The notes under the pieces: model-generated
Database searches by the model: none
The model's input: only the letters and a program-made list of their open reading frames with translations
Told to the model about the DNA's origin: nothing
From: Microbacterium sp. SYP-A9085
GTDB taxonomy: Bacteria; Actinomycetota; Actinomycetes; Actinomycetales; Microbacteriaceae
NCBI RefSeq assembly: GCF_009649635.1
Contig: NZ_WJII01000001.1
Coordinates: 868,001-932,000 of the forward strand
Direction of reading: 5' to 3'
Length of the DNA: 64,000 nucleotides
Shown here: positions 9,382 through 17,923 of the stretch, in pieces
Layout of the letters: the number at the start of each line of letters is the position of its first letter
How positions within the stretch are numbered: the first letter of the stretch is position 1
Program-made: the position numbers and the translations under genes

Positions 9382-10700
9382 TGGGTGCGCCGGGGCAGAT
9401 CGCGGAGCTGTTCTCGCCGCGTGCCACGATCCAACGCTGGCTGCGCTTCGAGATCGCGCTGGCACGCGTCGAGGCCGACCACGGCATCATCCCGCGCGCC
9501 GCAGCCGATGCCATCGCTGCCGTCAGCATCGAGGATCTCGACCTCGCCGAGATCGCGCAGGGGGCCCAGCGGACGCGGCACGCGGTCGTGCCGTTCGTGC
9601 GCGCGCTGTCACGGGCGGCCGGGCCCCACGGTGAGTTCGTGCATTGGGGGTCCACGTCGCAGGACGTCATGGATGTGGGGAAGACGCTCGCCATCCGCGA
9701 CGCGGACGCACTCGTGGATGCCGCGCTGGTGCGTCTCCTCACCGCCCTGGCGGAGCTTGCGGATCGGCACCGCCGGACGCTCATGCCCGGTCGCACCGCC
9801 GGGCAATTCGCCACCCCGATCACGTTCGGCGGGAAGGTCGCTGGCTGGGCGGATGAGGTGCTCCGCGAGATGCGGGCGTTCGACGGTGTGCGCAGCGTCG
9901 TGCTCACCGGCCAGCTGGGTGGCACGACGGGCCAGCACGCGGTGTTCGGCGCCCAGGGCGCGGTCGTCCGGGACGAGGTCTGCGCCGCGCTGGGGCTGAC
10001 GGCCCCCCTGGTCACCTGGCACACCTCGCGCGACCGCTTCGTGCGCTGGGCGTTCCATTGCGCCATGATCGCCGGGGCGTTGGGACGGATCGCCGCGGAG
10101 ATCATGAATCTGCAGCGCAGCGAGATCGCCGAGCTCGCCGAGCCGTTCGACAGCCTGCAGGTGGGCTCCAGCGCGATGCCCCACAAGCGCAATCCGACGA
10201 TCACGGCGACCCTGATGGCGTCCGTGACGATGGTCGAAGCGGAATTCACAGCCGCGCTGAGCACGTGGCGCGGTCTTCACGAGCGCGACAAATCGCAATT
10301 CGGCGTCGAGGACGAGTACCTTCCCAGTATCACCACCAGGACCCTCGACCAGATCCCGCAGCTGACCCATGTCGTGGAGCACCTCGGTGTGGACGTCGAC
10401 GCGATGAGCCGAGACCTCGACCGGGACGGGCGGACCGTCTGGTCGGAGATGCTGCTGTACCACGTCGCGCAGACGCACGGCCGTGCGACCGCACATGAGT
10501 TGATCCGCAACGCATCGGACGCGTGGCGTCCCGGGCGGGACCTTCCGCAGATCCTCGCGGCGGACCCGGCGATCGCGCCCGCCGTCATCCCGGAGACCCT
10601 TCCCGACAAGGAGACCGTGGACCTGATCCTCGCGGCCGGCGGCACGATCGTCGATCGCGTCGTAGCCGAGATCCGAGACTATGTGAAAGGCAAGCAATGA
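9378..10700 (+). CDS. Fumarase/aspartase-superfamily lyase (PcaB/adenylosuccinate-lyase-like)
   Basis: This 440-residue protein has the superfamily signature GSSAMPHKRNP (near residue 265) that carries the catalytic flexible loop, plus the conserved blocks HWGSTSQDVMD and GGTTGQHAVF. Members perform beta-elimination giving fumarate, or the reverse ring closure, as in 3-carboxy-cis,cis-muconate cycloisomerase. The start has two adjacent ATG codons; 9378 overlaps the previous stop. The neighbours fit either a muconate-type pathway or C-N/C-O cleavage of a succinyl adduct. The sequence does not decide between them. Confidence 0.85.
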   Translation: MMGAPGQIAELFSPRATIQRWLRFEIALARVEADHGIIPRAAADAIAAVSIEDLDLAEIAQGAQRTRHAVVPFVRALSRAAGPHGEFVHWGSTSQDVMDVGKTLAIRDADALVDAALVRLLTALAELADRHRRTLMPGRTAGQFATPITFGGKVAGWADEVLREMRAFDGVRSVVLTGQLGGTTGQHAVFGAQGAVVRDEVCAALGLTAPLVTWHTSRDRFVRWAFHCAMIAGALGRIAAEIMNLQRSEIAELAEPFDSLQVGSSAMPHKRNPTITATLMASVTMVEAEFTAALSTWRGLHERDKSQFGVEDEYLPSITTRTLDQIPQLTHVVEHLGVDVDAMSRDLDRDGRTVWSEMLLYHVAQTHGRATAHELIRNASDAWRPGRDLPQILAADPAIAPAVIPETLPDKETVDLILAAGGTIVDRVVAEIRDYVKGKQ

Positions 10701-11809
10701 AGGTAGCGGGCATCAGCGTCGAGGCGGTCGTCGTGCCGTTCGAGAAGCCGTTCCGCGGCAGCAGCTATGCGGTCGTCTCCCGTCGGGTGCTCATCGCGCG
10801 CGTCACCCTCGACGACGGCACCGTTGCGGTCTGCCACTCGGGAAACGGCCATGAGGACGCGCCCCTCGTCGCGAGGCTCGCGACCGAGATCGGGCAGCTG
10901 ATGGTCGGGAAGTCGCTGCACAGCGTGGAGCAGAACTGGGCGCAGCTTTTCGACATCGCGGGCCCCGTGCAATCACCCTGGCGACAGCGGAACCTCACCC
11001 ATGCGATCGCGACGGTCGACACCGCCCTCTGGCACGCGCTCGGCGTCACCACGGAACAGCCGTTGTGCCGACTGCTCGGAAGCGACCCCAACCCGATCCC
11101 CGCGATGTACATCGGCGGGTACTACGGCGAGGGCACTGCCCAGGAAGACGTCGAAGACGCGATCGCATTCGTCAAGACCTCCGGGGTCGCCGCCGTCAAG
11201 CTCAAGGTCGGAAACCCCGACGTCGACCTGGACATCGAGAAGCTCCGACTCACGCGCGAACTCGGAGGCGACGACCTGCAGATCGTCTGCGACGCGAACG
11301 GCGGCTGGGACCTGCGCACCGCGCGTCGCTTCGCCGATGCTGCGGCCGATTACCGCATCGAATGGCTCGAGGAGCCCGTGCACTGGCACTCAGACGTCGA
11401 CGGGATGCGCCTCATGCGGGCCAACGGCAAAGTGGAGATCGGCGCCGGGCAGAGCGAGACCTCCCCGCAGCGCGCGGCCAAGCTCATCATGGACGGTGCC
11501 GTCGACGTCGTGAATTTCGACGCCTCCTGGGGTGGGGGCGTCACCGGATGGCGGAAGGTCGCCGGCATCGCCGAGCTCAGCGGGGTCCGCGTCGCCCACC
11601 ACTCCGAACCCCAACTCGGAATGCACCTGCTCGCCGGCATCCGGCACCGCGGTTACGTCGAGATCTATGAACCGGAACGGGATCCGGTGTGGTACCAGAT
11701 GGTCGACGCGCCCCCGGTCGTCGGCGGCGCGATCACCGCGCCGTACGGACCCGGCGTGGGGCTGACCATCGACGAGTCGTTCGTCAAGCGCTACCGCGTC
11801 GACGCGTAA
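10697..11809 (+). CDS. Enolase-superfamily enzyme 1 (mandelate racemase/muconate cycloisomerase group)
   Basis: This 370-residue protein has the complete catalytic set of the group: K168 and K170 in KLKV, metal ligands D199, E225 and E254 in DANGGW, LEEP and GQSE, D275 in FDAS, and His301/302. Enzymes with a KxK motif and a distal His-Asp pair remove a proton alpha to a carboxylate and racemise, dehydrate or cycloisomerise. It overlaps the lyase stop by 4 bases. The MFS gene begins 8 bases after it. The substrate is unknown. Confidence 0.88.
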   Translation: MKVAGISVEAVVVPFEKPFRGSSYAVVSRRVLIARVTLDDGTVAVCHSGNGHEDAPLVARLATEIGQLMVGKSLHSVEQNWAQLFDIAGPVQSPWRQRNLTHAIATVDTALWHALGVTTEQPLCRLLGSDPNPIPAMYIGGYYGEGTAQEDVEDAIAFVKTSGVAAVKLKVGNPDVDLDIEKLRLTRELGGDDLQIVCDANGGWDLRTARRFADAAADYRIEWLEEPVHWHSDVDGMRLMRANGKVEIGAGQSETSPQRAAKLIMDGAVDVVNFDASWGGGVTGWRKVAGIAELSGVRVAHHSEPQLGMHLLAGIRHRGYVEIYEPERDPVWYQMVDAPPVVGGAITAPYGPGVGLTIDESFVKRYRVDA

Positions 11810-11817
11810 CGGTCGTC

Positions 11818-13050
11818 ATGCCGCCCAACCCCGCCCAGCGCCTCGCCAACGGCGCCAGCCACGCCGTGGGCTTCTTCGTGCTGCTGGGATTCGGCCTCGC
11901 CTCCCCGGTGCTGCCGCTGCTGGCCGGTGACCTCGGGCTGACCGTCGCCAGCATCGGCGCCGCCGTGGCGGCCTTCGCCGTCGGGCGACTGATCTTCGGG
12001 CTCGGATCCCTGTTCGGACTGACCCAGATGCGGCACATGCTGCACCTCGGCTGGCTGGTCGGGGGATGCCTGCTGACCGCGGCTGCGGCGGCGTGGTGTG
12101 CACTGGCTCCCGACGCCATCCAGCTGATCGCCGCGCGTGCGCTGCAGGGAATCGGCTCGGCGATGGCGATGCTCGCCGCATCCATCCGACCCTTCGTCCT
12201 CGACGACGATGCCGCTCTCGGACGCCGAGTCGGCAACCAGCAGTCGGTATTCATGCTCGGGACGGCCATCGGCCCCATCATCGGCGGGGTCCTCGGCCAG
12301 TTCGCCGGCCTGCACGCGCCGTTCTGGGTCACCGCCGCGCTCGCACTGTTCGGCATCCCGTGCGGGCTCGTCGCGCACCGACTCGGTGCGGGCGCCGGAG
12401 CCGTCGCGGCGGAACCCGTCACCGGCCCCCGCGTCGGGACGTCCCGTCGGCTCCGCGTGGGGATGCCGGCGGCCGCGGCCGCTCTGGTCATCGTCGCGGT
12501 CGCCAACGCAGACCGCAGCGGCTTCCGGACGACGTTCTTCCCGCTCTGGAGCAACGATGTCCTCGGGATGTCTGAGACGATGATCGGCGTCGCGCTGAGC
12601 GTCGGAGCACTCGGCTTCCTGTCCTTCGCCGTCGTCGGCCGACTCGTCGACGTGCTGGGGGCCGCACGCGTCCTCGCCGCCGGCGGAGTCCTCCTCGCGG
12701 TGGCCAGCGGGCTCGTGCTGGTGTTCCCCACGGTGTGGGCGGGTTTCGTGGCGATGGTCCTCTCGACGATGGGGGCGAGCAGCACCATTGTGGCCGCCAG
12801 CACGATCATCCTCGCGGCCGGGAGCGGTTCGCGGCGCTTGATCGCCATCCGCAACCAACGTGTCGCCACGGACGTCGGGATGTTCCTCGGCCCCCTCCTC
12901 GTGGGCGTCGCCATCGGGGCGTGGGGGTATTCCGGAGCCCTCGTGGCTCTGACCGTCGTCGGGTTCGCGGTCGTGTTCGCCGCTCTCGCGGTGCGGCCCG
13001 ACACGCACTCCGCCGTGCACCCGCCTACCGTCCAGGAGGACCCGACATGA
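11818..13050 (+). CDS. Major facilitator superfamily transporter
   Basis: This 410-residue integral membrane protein has about 12 predicted helices in two halves, split by a hydrophilic loop around residues 190-215. The first ATG (11818) follows the upstream stop by 8 bases. Its stop overlaps the next gene's ATG by 4 bases. Placed between two enolase-superfamily genes, it probably moves the substrate or an intermediate. Direction of transport cannot be told. Confidence 0.85.
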   Translation: MPPNPAQRLANGASHAVGFFVLLGFGLASPVLPLLAGDLGLTVASIGAAVAAFAVGRLIFGLGSLFGLTQMRHMLHLGWLVGGCLLTAAAAAWCALAPDAIQLIAARALQGIGSAMAMLAASIRPFVLDDDAALGRRVGNQQSVFMLGTAIGPIIGGVLGQFAGLHAPFWVTAALALFGIPCGLVAHRLGAGAGAVAAEPVTGPRVGTSRRLRVGMPAAAAALVIVAVANADRSGFRTTFFPLWSNDVLGMSETMIGVALSVGALGFLSFAVVGRLVDVLGAARVLAAGGVLLAVASGLVLVFPTVWAGFVAMVLSTMGASSTIVAASTIILAAGSGSRRLIAIRNQRVATDVGMFLGPLLVGVAIGAWGYSGALVALTVVGFAVVFAALAVRPDTHSAVHPPTVQEDPT

Positions 13051-14153
13051 AGATCGCGAAGATCGCCGCGACCTGGTATCAGGCGCCATTCGCGCGCCCC
13101 ATCGCGAACAGCACGTTCACCTACGGCGCCAGCAACAAGGTCGTCGTGCGCATCCACACCGACGGGGGTCTCGTCGGCACCGGATGGACCAACGGCACGG
13201 GACTGGCCATGGCGATCGCCCGGGACATGGGACAGCGCATCGTCGGCCGAGACGCCCTCGACCGCACCGCCGCCCTGGCGGTGCTTGCCGATGACAAGGT
13301 GTACGGCCGTGGCGGGCTGTCGGCGAAGTCCCGCAGTGCGATCGACATCGCGCTGTGGGACCTCGCCGGCCAGGTGAGCGGGCTGTCGATCCATCGGATG
13401 CTCGGCGCGCACCGCGACCGCGTGCCCGCCTACGTCGCCGGCGGCTACTACGCCGAAGGCAAGGACCTGTCTTCCCTCGCCGAGGAAGCGCTCGGTGCGT
13501 TGTCTCTCGGCGCGAGAGCCTTCAAGATGAAGATCGGTCTCGCGGACCCGAAGCGGGACCTCGAACGGGTGGCCGCCGTGCGCTCGGCGGTCGGGCCGGA
13601 CGTGGCCCTCCTCGTCGACGCGAACGGCGGCTATGACCGTGCCACCGCGCGGCTCATGGCCGACGGGCTGCGGGAGTTCGACGTGGCGTGGTTCGAGGAG
13701 CCGATCGACTCCCGCGACGTCGAGGGCCAAGCCGCGCTGCGGGCCGCGGCCGGCATCCCGATCGCATCCGGTGAGAGCGAGCACTCGCTGCACGAGATGG
13801 GGTACGCGATCCGTTCCCGCGCGATGGACGTCCTCAACGCGGACGCGCAGTGCGTGGACGGGATCACCGGATGGGCGGTCGCAGCGCAGATGGCCGCAGA
13901 GGAAGGCATCCCCGTCGCGCCGCACGGCGACCAGGAGCTGCATGTGCACCTCGCTGCCGCCGTGCCGCACGGGACGTTCGTCGAGTACTACCACGGGGTG
14001 AACGCCCTCCGTGAGGAGATGTTCGTGGAACGGCTCGAGCTCAATGACGACGGCACCGTGAGTCCGCCCGATCGTCCCGGGCTGGGGTTCGTGTTCGACG
14101 AGGAACGACTGGCGAGGTTCCGTCGGGACGGGCTCGAAGCGGGGGCAGCGTGA
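13047..14153 (+). CDS. Enolase-superfamily enzyme 2 (mandelate racemase/muconate cycloisomerase group)
   Basis: This 368-residue paralogue of the 10697 gene is clearly divergent in sequence. The catalytic residues are K160 and K162 (KMKIG), metal ligands D191, E217 and E243 (DANGGYD, FEEP, SGESE), D266 (NADAQ) and H293 (APHG). The APHG His and the ESE third ligand resemble acid-sugar dehydratases and related racemases. The ATG is preceded by AGGAGG inside the MFS gene, and the genes overlap by 4 bases. A substrate distinct from that of the first paralogue is likely because the N-terminal capping residues differ. Confidence 0.88.
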   Translation: MKIAKIAATWYQAPFARPIANSTFTYGASNKVVVRIHTDGGLVGTGWTNGTGLAMAIARDMGQRIVGRDALDRTAALAVLADDKVYGRGGLSAKSRSAIDIALWDLAGQVSGLSIHRMLGAHRDRVPAYVAGGYYAEGKDLSSLAEEALGALSLGARAFKMKIGLADPKRDLERVAAVRSAVGPDVALLVDANGGYDRATARLMADGLREFDVAWFEEPIDSRDVEGQAALRAAAGIPIASGESEHSLHEMGYAIRSRAMDVLNADAQCVDGITGWAVAAQMAAEEGIPVAPHGDQELHVHLAAAVPHGTFVEYYHGVNALREEMFVERLELNDDGTVSPPDRPGLGFVFDEERLARFRRDGLEAGAA

Positions 14154-15307
14154 GGATCGAGTCCATCCGGCCGGTCGCCGTCGACCGGTATCTCTTCGTC
14201 CAAGTGCGCACGGACGATGGCATCGTCGGTCTCGGAGAGGCGAGCGCCTGGGCGCACCACCCCGAGACGGCAGAGGCGATCCGGTCGATCGCGGAGGCGC
14301 TCGAGGGGGAGGACCCCCGCCTGATCGAGCGGCACTGGCAGTTCCTGCACCGTGCCGCGCACTTCCGGGGGGCGGTCCTCGGCGCCGCGATCGGGGCGAT
14401 CGACATCGCCCTGTGGGATATCGCCGGTCAGCAGCTCGGGGTGCCCATCCATGCTCTCCTCGGCGGTGCGATCCGCGATCGCGCGCGGGTCTATGCGCAC
14501 GTGTGGGGCTCCGCGCGGGACGAACTCGTCTCCGGCATCGAGGACGCCGTCGCCCGAGGGTATACGGCCGTCGGTCACCTCAGCCCGTTCTCCGACGGCG
14601 ACGTCGTCACCCCTACGTCGGCGAGCCCGACCAGACGCGTGGCCGAGGCGATCGACGCGGTCCGCGCGTTCCGCACAGCGGCGGGCGAGTCCGTCGACCT
14701 CTGCGTCGAGGTGCACCGGAGGATGACGTTCGCGGAGGCCCTCCAGTTCCTCCACGGCATCCAGGACCTGCGCCCGATGTTCGTGGAGGATCCGCTCACC
14801 CACGACAACATCGACGAGATGGCCGATCTCGCCGCACGCACCACGGTCCCGATGGCGACCGGCGAACGTTTCACGAGCATCTGGGATTTCCAGATGCTGC
14901 TTCGGCGCCGTGGTGCCGAGTACCTGCGACCGGATCCCGGTCTGCTCGGGGGGATCACGGGGCTGCACAAGGTGGCCGTGCTGGCCGAGGCCAATCACGC
15001 GGGGCTCGTTCCGCACAATCCGATGGGTCCGGTCATCACGGCGGCATCACTGCACGTTGCGGCGTCGAGCGCGGCATTCTCGATCCAGGAGTACCCCGAG
15101 CATCAGACGGGCGCGGACTACTTCGCGAGCCCACCCGCGTCCGAGATCGTCGAGGGGGCGACACCGCCTGTGGCCGGATTCCTGGAGGTCCCGCGCACCC
15201 CCGGACTCGGGGTCCGGCTGCGACCGGACGCGGCCGACCGCTTCCCCGCCCGCCGTCGGCCGCTCCGATCCCGGCGGTTCGACGACGGGGGCATCGCCGA
15301 GCTGTAG
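14150..15307 (+). CDS. Enolase-superfamily enzyme 3 (galactonate-dehydratase-like)
   Basis: This 385-residue third member belongs to the galactonate/mannonate dehydratase branch. It shows VEVHRR (metal ligand E187, acid/base H189), VEDP (E213), ATGERF (E239) and a distal His in VPHNPMGP (H289). The KxK motif of the other two is absent: the equivalent stretch reads TAVGHLSPF. The usual first ligand Asp is Glu here. Such enzymes dehydrate sugar acids to 2-keto-3-deoxy acids. GTG 14150 overlaps the preceding stop by 4 bases. It is the last gene of the catabolic run. Confidence 0.85.
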   Translation: MRIESIRPVAVDRYLFVQVRTDDGIVGLGEASAWAHHPETAEAIRSIAEALEGEDPRLIERHWQFLHRAAHFRGAVLGAAIGAIDIALWDIAGQQLGVPIHALLGGAIRDRARVYAHVWGSARDELVSGIEDAVARGYTAVGHLSPFSDGDVVTPTSASPTRRVAEAIDAVRAFRTAAGESVDLCVEVHRRMTFAEALQFLHGIQDLRPMFVEDPLTHDNIDEMADLAARTTVPMATGERFTSIWDFQMLLRRRGAEYLRPDPGLLGGITGLHKVAVLAEANHAGLVPHNPMGPVITAASLHVAASSAAFSIQEYPEHQTGADYFASPPASEIVEGATPPVAGFLEVPRTPGLGVRLRPDAADRFPARRRPLRSRRFDDGGIAEL

Positions 15308-15483
15308 CGGGGCGGTGCTCACGGACGACCTGCGTCGGGGTGAGCGTGCTTGATTGTCAAGGGCCTGCACGGGGACTGCATCGCGTCCGTAGCGTGGCTC
15401 TTGCACGCCGACCGGGTGCTCGCCGACGCGTTTCTTGGCGGAGGAGGGCTCGGCCGACGGGCGTCATTCCGGAGGGGGAAACG

Positions 15484-16374
15484 ATGACCGCTGCGAACAG
15501 CGCCGACGACCCGCGTGACAAGCACCACAATGCGGGCTTCCCACCGCAGCAGCAGGATCAGCCCGGGCATCTGGGCGAGGTCCGACCTGAGCCCGACCAC
15601 GGCGAGCACAGTTACCAGGGTCACGGACGACTGCGGGGGCGCAAGGCCCTCATCACGGGCGGCGACTCCGGTATCGGACGTGCGGTGGCGATCGCCTACG
15701 CACGGGAGGGCGCCGACGTCGCCATCGCGCACCTGCCCGAGGAACAGGAGGATGCGAACGAGACCGTCCGCTACATTCACGACGCCGGGCGCGATGGGCT
15801 GAGCCTCCCCGGTGACGTCCGCGACGAGGCGTTCGCATCGCGCATCGTCGACCGCACGCGCAGCGAGCTGGGCGGCCTCGACATCCTGGTCTTGAACGCG
15901 GCATACCAGAAGGACCGCGACAGCTTCGCGTCGCTGCCCACCGACGAGTTCGACCGCGTGCTGCACACCAATCTGTACGGGCTCATGTACACGGCCCGCG
16001 CCGCAGCTGGGCACCTTCAGGCCGGCGCCGCGATCATCGTCACCGCCTCGATTCAGGCGTTCCAGCCGTCCCCAACGCTCATCGACTACGCGATGACGAA
16101 GGCCGCGCAGGTGGCGTTCGTGAAGGCGCTCGCCGAGGAGCTCGGGCCGCACGGGGTGCGCGTGAACGCCGTCGCTCCCGGCCCGATCTGGACACCGCTG
16201 ATCCCGGCGACGGGCTGGGACGAGAAGAGGCTTGCCTCGTTCGGGCAGGACACGCCCCTCGGCCGGGCGGGGCAGCCGGCCGAACTCGCCGGCGCCTACG
16301 TCTATCTCGCGTCGGACGAGGCGTCCTACGTGTCCGGCGCGGTCCTGCCGGTGACCGGCGGAAAACCCCTCTGA
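15484..16374 (+). CDS. Short-chain dehydrogenase/reductase, general-stress type
   Basis: This 296-residue NAD(P)-dependent oxidoreductase of the classical SDR family has a hydrophilic N-terminal extension of about 50 residues. It shows the nucleotide motif TGGDSGIGR, NAA in LNAAYQ, catalytic Tyr and Lys in YAMTKAA, a Ser in VTASIQ, and the PG motif VAPGPIWTPL. The long, Gln/His/Pro-rich N-terminus and overall form match the Bacillus general-stress SDRs (YdaD/YhxC type). GGAGGGGG stands before ATG 15484. It opens the stress block. The substrate is unknown. Confidence 0.88.
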   Translation: MTAANSADDPRDKHHNAGFPPQQQDQPGHLGEVRPEPDHGEHSYQGHGRLRGRKALITGGDSGIGRAVAIAYAREGADVAIAHLPEEQEDANETVRYIHDAGRDGLSLPGDVRDEAFASRIVDRTRSELGGLDILVLNAAYQKDRDSFASLPTDEFDRVLHTNLYGLMYTARAAAGHLQAGAAIIVTASIQAFQPSPTLIDYAMTKAAQVAFVKALAEELGPHGVRVNAVAPGPIWTPLIPATGWDEKRLASFGQDTPLGRAGQPAELAGAYVYLASDEASYVSGAVLPVTGGKPL

Positions 16375-16385
16375 CGCGACGGACG

Positions 16386-16613
16386 CTACATCGGCGGCGG
16401 ACCCGACGGCAGTGGCGTCGGCTCGACGGGATGCGGCACCACCGGCTCCTCCGGATTCGGAGCCAGCGGTTCCGTCGGGTGGGGCGGGGCCGGCTCCGGC
16501 GTGGTCCCCGGGGGCACGGTGGGCTCCGTGGGTACCGGCGGCGCGGGCGGACCCGACGGCTCGGTGGGCACCGGCGGATCGCCGGGGCCGGACGGATCGA
16601 CGATGTTGTCCAT
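16386..16613 (-). CDS. Small proline/glutamate-rich repetitive protein
   Basis: This 75-residue protein consists almost entirely of short P-x-E-P type repeats (PPVPTEPSGPP, then PPVPTEPTVPP, PHPTEP, PHPVEP). No signal peptide or membrane segment is seen, so it is probably intrinsically disordered. The ATG of MDNIVDP is chosen over an upstream in-frame ATG because GGAGGA stands directly before it. It lies 11 bases after the next minus-strand gene and is probably co-transcribed with it. Function unknown. Confidence 0.6.
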   Translation of the reverse strand: MDNIVDPSGPGDPPVPTEPSGPPAPPVPTEPTVPPGTTPEPAPPHPTEPLAPNPEEPVVPHPVEPTPLPSGPPPM

Positions 16614-16624
16614 GTGTCCTCCGT

Positions 16625-16858
16625 TCACGGCTCGTCCATCACGCGGAGGTCGTCGGGGCCGCCGGCGTCACGAACCGGCTCGTCCTCCGCGAGCAGGTCG
16701 CCCTGTCCGCGCGCGCCGAGTTCGGCATCCAGCGGGTCCACGCCCTGCGTCTCGGGCTGCACCGCGTCAGCGCTCGCGGCGATGTCCTCGGCGGGGATCT
16801 CCTCGTTCTCGTGCGGTCGGCGCATGAGGTCGTCATCCGACAATGGGGCATCGCTCAT
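16625..16858 (-). CDS. Small acidic hydrophilic protein
   Basis: This 77-residue protein is very rich in Asp, Glu, Ala and Pro and has no hydrophobic stretch. It begins MSDAPLSDDDLMRRP. The start at 16858 is preceded by AAAGGA; a longer frame exists but lacks a ribosome binding site. Such small acidic proteins are common beside stress genes in Microbacteriaceae and are uncharacterised. It is the first gene of a two-gene minus-strand unit. Confidence 0.6.
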   Translation of the reverse strand: MSDAPLSDDDLMRRPHENEEIPAEDIAASADAVQPETQGVDPLDAELGARGQGDLLAEDEPVRDAGGPDDLRVMDEP

Positions 16859-17004
16859 GGGATCGATCCTTTCTCGATACGGCACAGCATCCGTCCTGAG
16901 CTGCCCGCGGGCCACGGGGTTGACGCCGGATGCCGCCGGACGTAGAGACGACGGCCGCTGTCAAGGGGTGTGCGCTTCCCGCCGCGACATGGTCGAGTGC
17001 CGTC

Positions 17005-17166
17005 ATGACCGACGACACCGATACCGGCCGCAGCGACTCGCGGGCCGCGCACGCCGAACATCCATCGATGCACGACCGTGCACGATTCATCCTGTTCTGG
17101 GCATGGATGGTCCTGATCTTCGGCGGTCTGGCGGTCATGATCACGTTGCCACTTGCAGGGCGGTGA
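17005..17166 (+). CDS. Small single-span membrane protein
   Basis: This 53-residue protein has a hydrophilic N-terminus of about 27 residues and one membrane helix (FILFWAWMVLIFGGLAVMI). The start at 17005 gives the compact form. TTGACG at 16920-16925 and TAGAGA at 16943-16948, 17 bases apart, could be its promoter. The stop is directly followed by the next membrane gene, so the two probably work together. Function unknown. Confidence 0.6.
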   Translation: MTDDTDTGRSDSRAAHAEHPSMHDRARFILFWAWMVLIFGGLAVMITLPLAGR

Positions 17167-17168
17167 CG

Positions 17169-17846
17169 ATGCGACGCTTCCTCGGCGACAACGGCCTCAG
17201 CCTGAGCTTCCTCGCCATCTTCCTGCTGTCCCTGATCGGGCAGTCCGTCGCCGGCTGGTTCGACGAAAACGAGCACCTGGTCGAGCACGGGCAGGACGCC
17301 GTGTCCTACGGCCACTTCGTGACATCCTCGTCGTTCCTGGTGGATGTCGCCGAGAACTGGCAATCGGAATTCCTGCAGTTCTTCCTTTTCATCTTCGGGA
17401 CCGTCTGGCTCATCCAGCGTGGATCGCCGGAGTCGAAGAAGCCCGGACACGCCGGTCCCGGCACCCGGAAGGAGCAGCGGATGGGGCGGTTCGCCCGTGC
17501 GGGCTCGCCGCGCTGGTCGGCCGCGGGCGGCGTGCGGGAGTGGGCGTATGCGAACTCGTTGCTGATCGTGATGGGCGCGGTCTTCCTGCTGTCGTGGTTC
17601 GCGCAGTCGCTGGGTGGGATGGCGGCGCTGAACGAGCAGAACGCGCAGCACGGGCAGGCGGCCCTGACCTGGCTCGAGTACATCGTCGCCCCCGATTTCT
17701 GGAACCGCACGCTGCAGAACTGGCAGTCCGAGTTCCTCGCCGTCGGGGCGATGGTCACGCTGTCGATCTATCTGCGCCAGCAGGGGTCGAGCCAGTCCAA
17801 GCCCGTGGGCGCGCCCCACGCCGCCACCGCCGAGGAGTCGACCTGA
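17169..17846 (+). CDS. DUF6766-type membrane protein with internal duplication
   Basis: This 225-residue protein has four predicted membrane helices arranged as two similar halves. Each half has a hydrophobic helix with the pattern LSLIGQSVAG or LSWFAQSLGG, then a loop, then NWQSEFLQ or NWQSEFLA, then a second helix ending IQRGS or LRQQGS. It fits the family known as DUF6766; the function is unknown. ATG 17169 is taken; a GTG two codons upstream is possible. The neighbours are stress-type genes. Confidence 0.75.
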   Translation: MRRFLGDNGLSLSFLAIFLLSLIGQSVAGWFDENEHLVEHGQDAVSYGHFVTSSSFLVDVAENWQSEFLQFFLFIFGTVWLIQRGSPESKKPGHAGPGTRKEQRMGRFARAGSPRWSAAGGVREWAYANSLLIVMGAVFLLSWFAQSLGGMAALNEQNAQHGQAALTWLEYIVAPDFWNRTLQNWQSEFLAVGAMVTLSIYLRQQGSSQSKPVGAPHAATAEEST

Positions 17847-17923
17847 TAACGCTGTCAAGGCCCTCGGCGGGCGCGGGCGCCCTACTCAGACTTGTCGGCG
17901 ACACCGAACAGGAAAGGGACATC

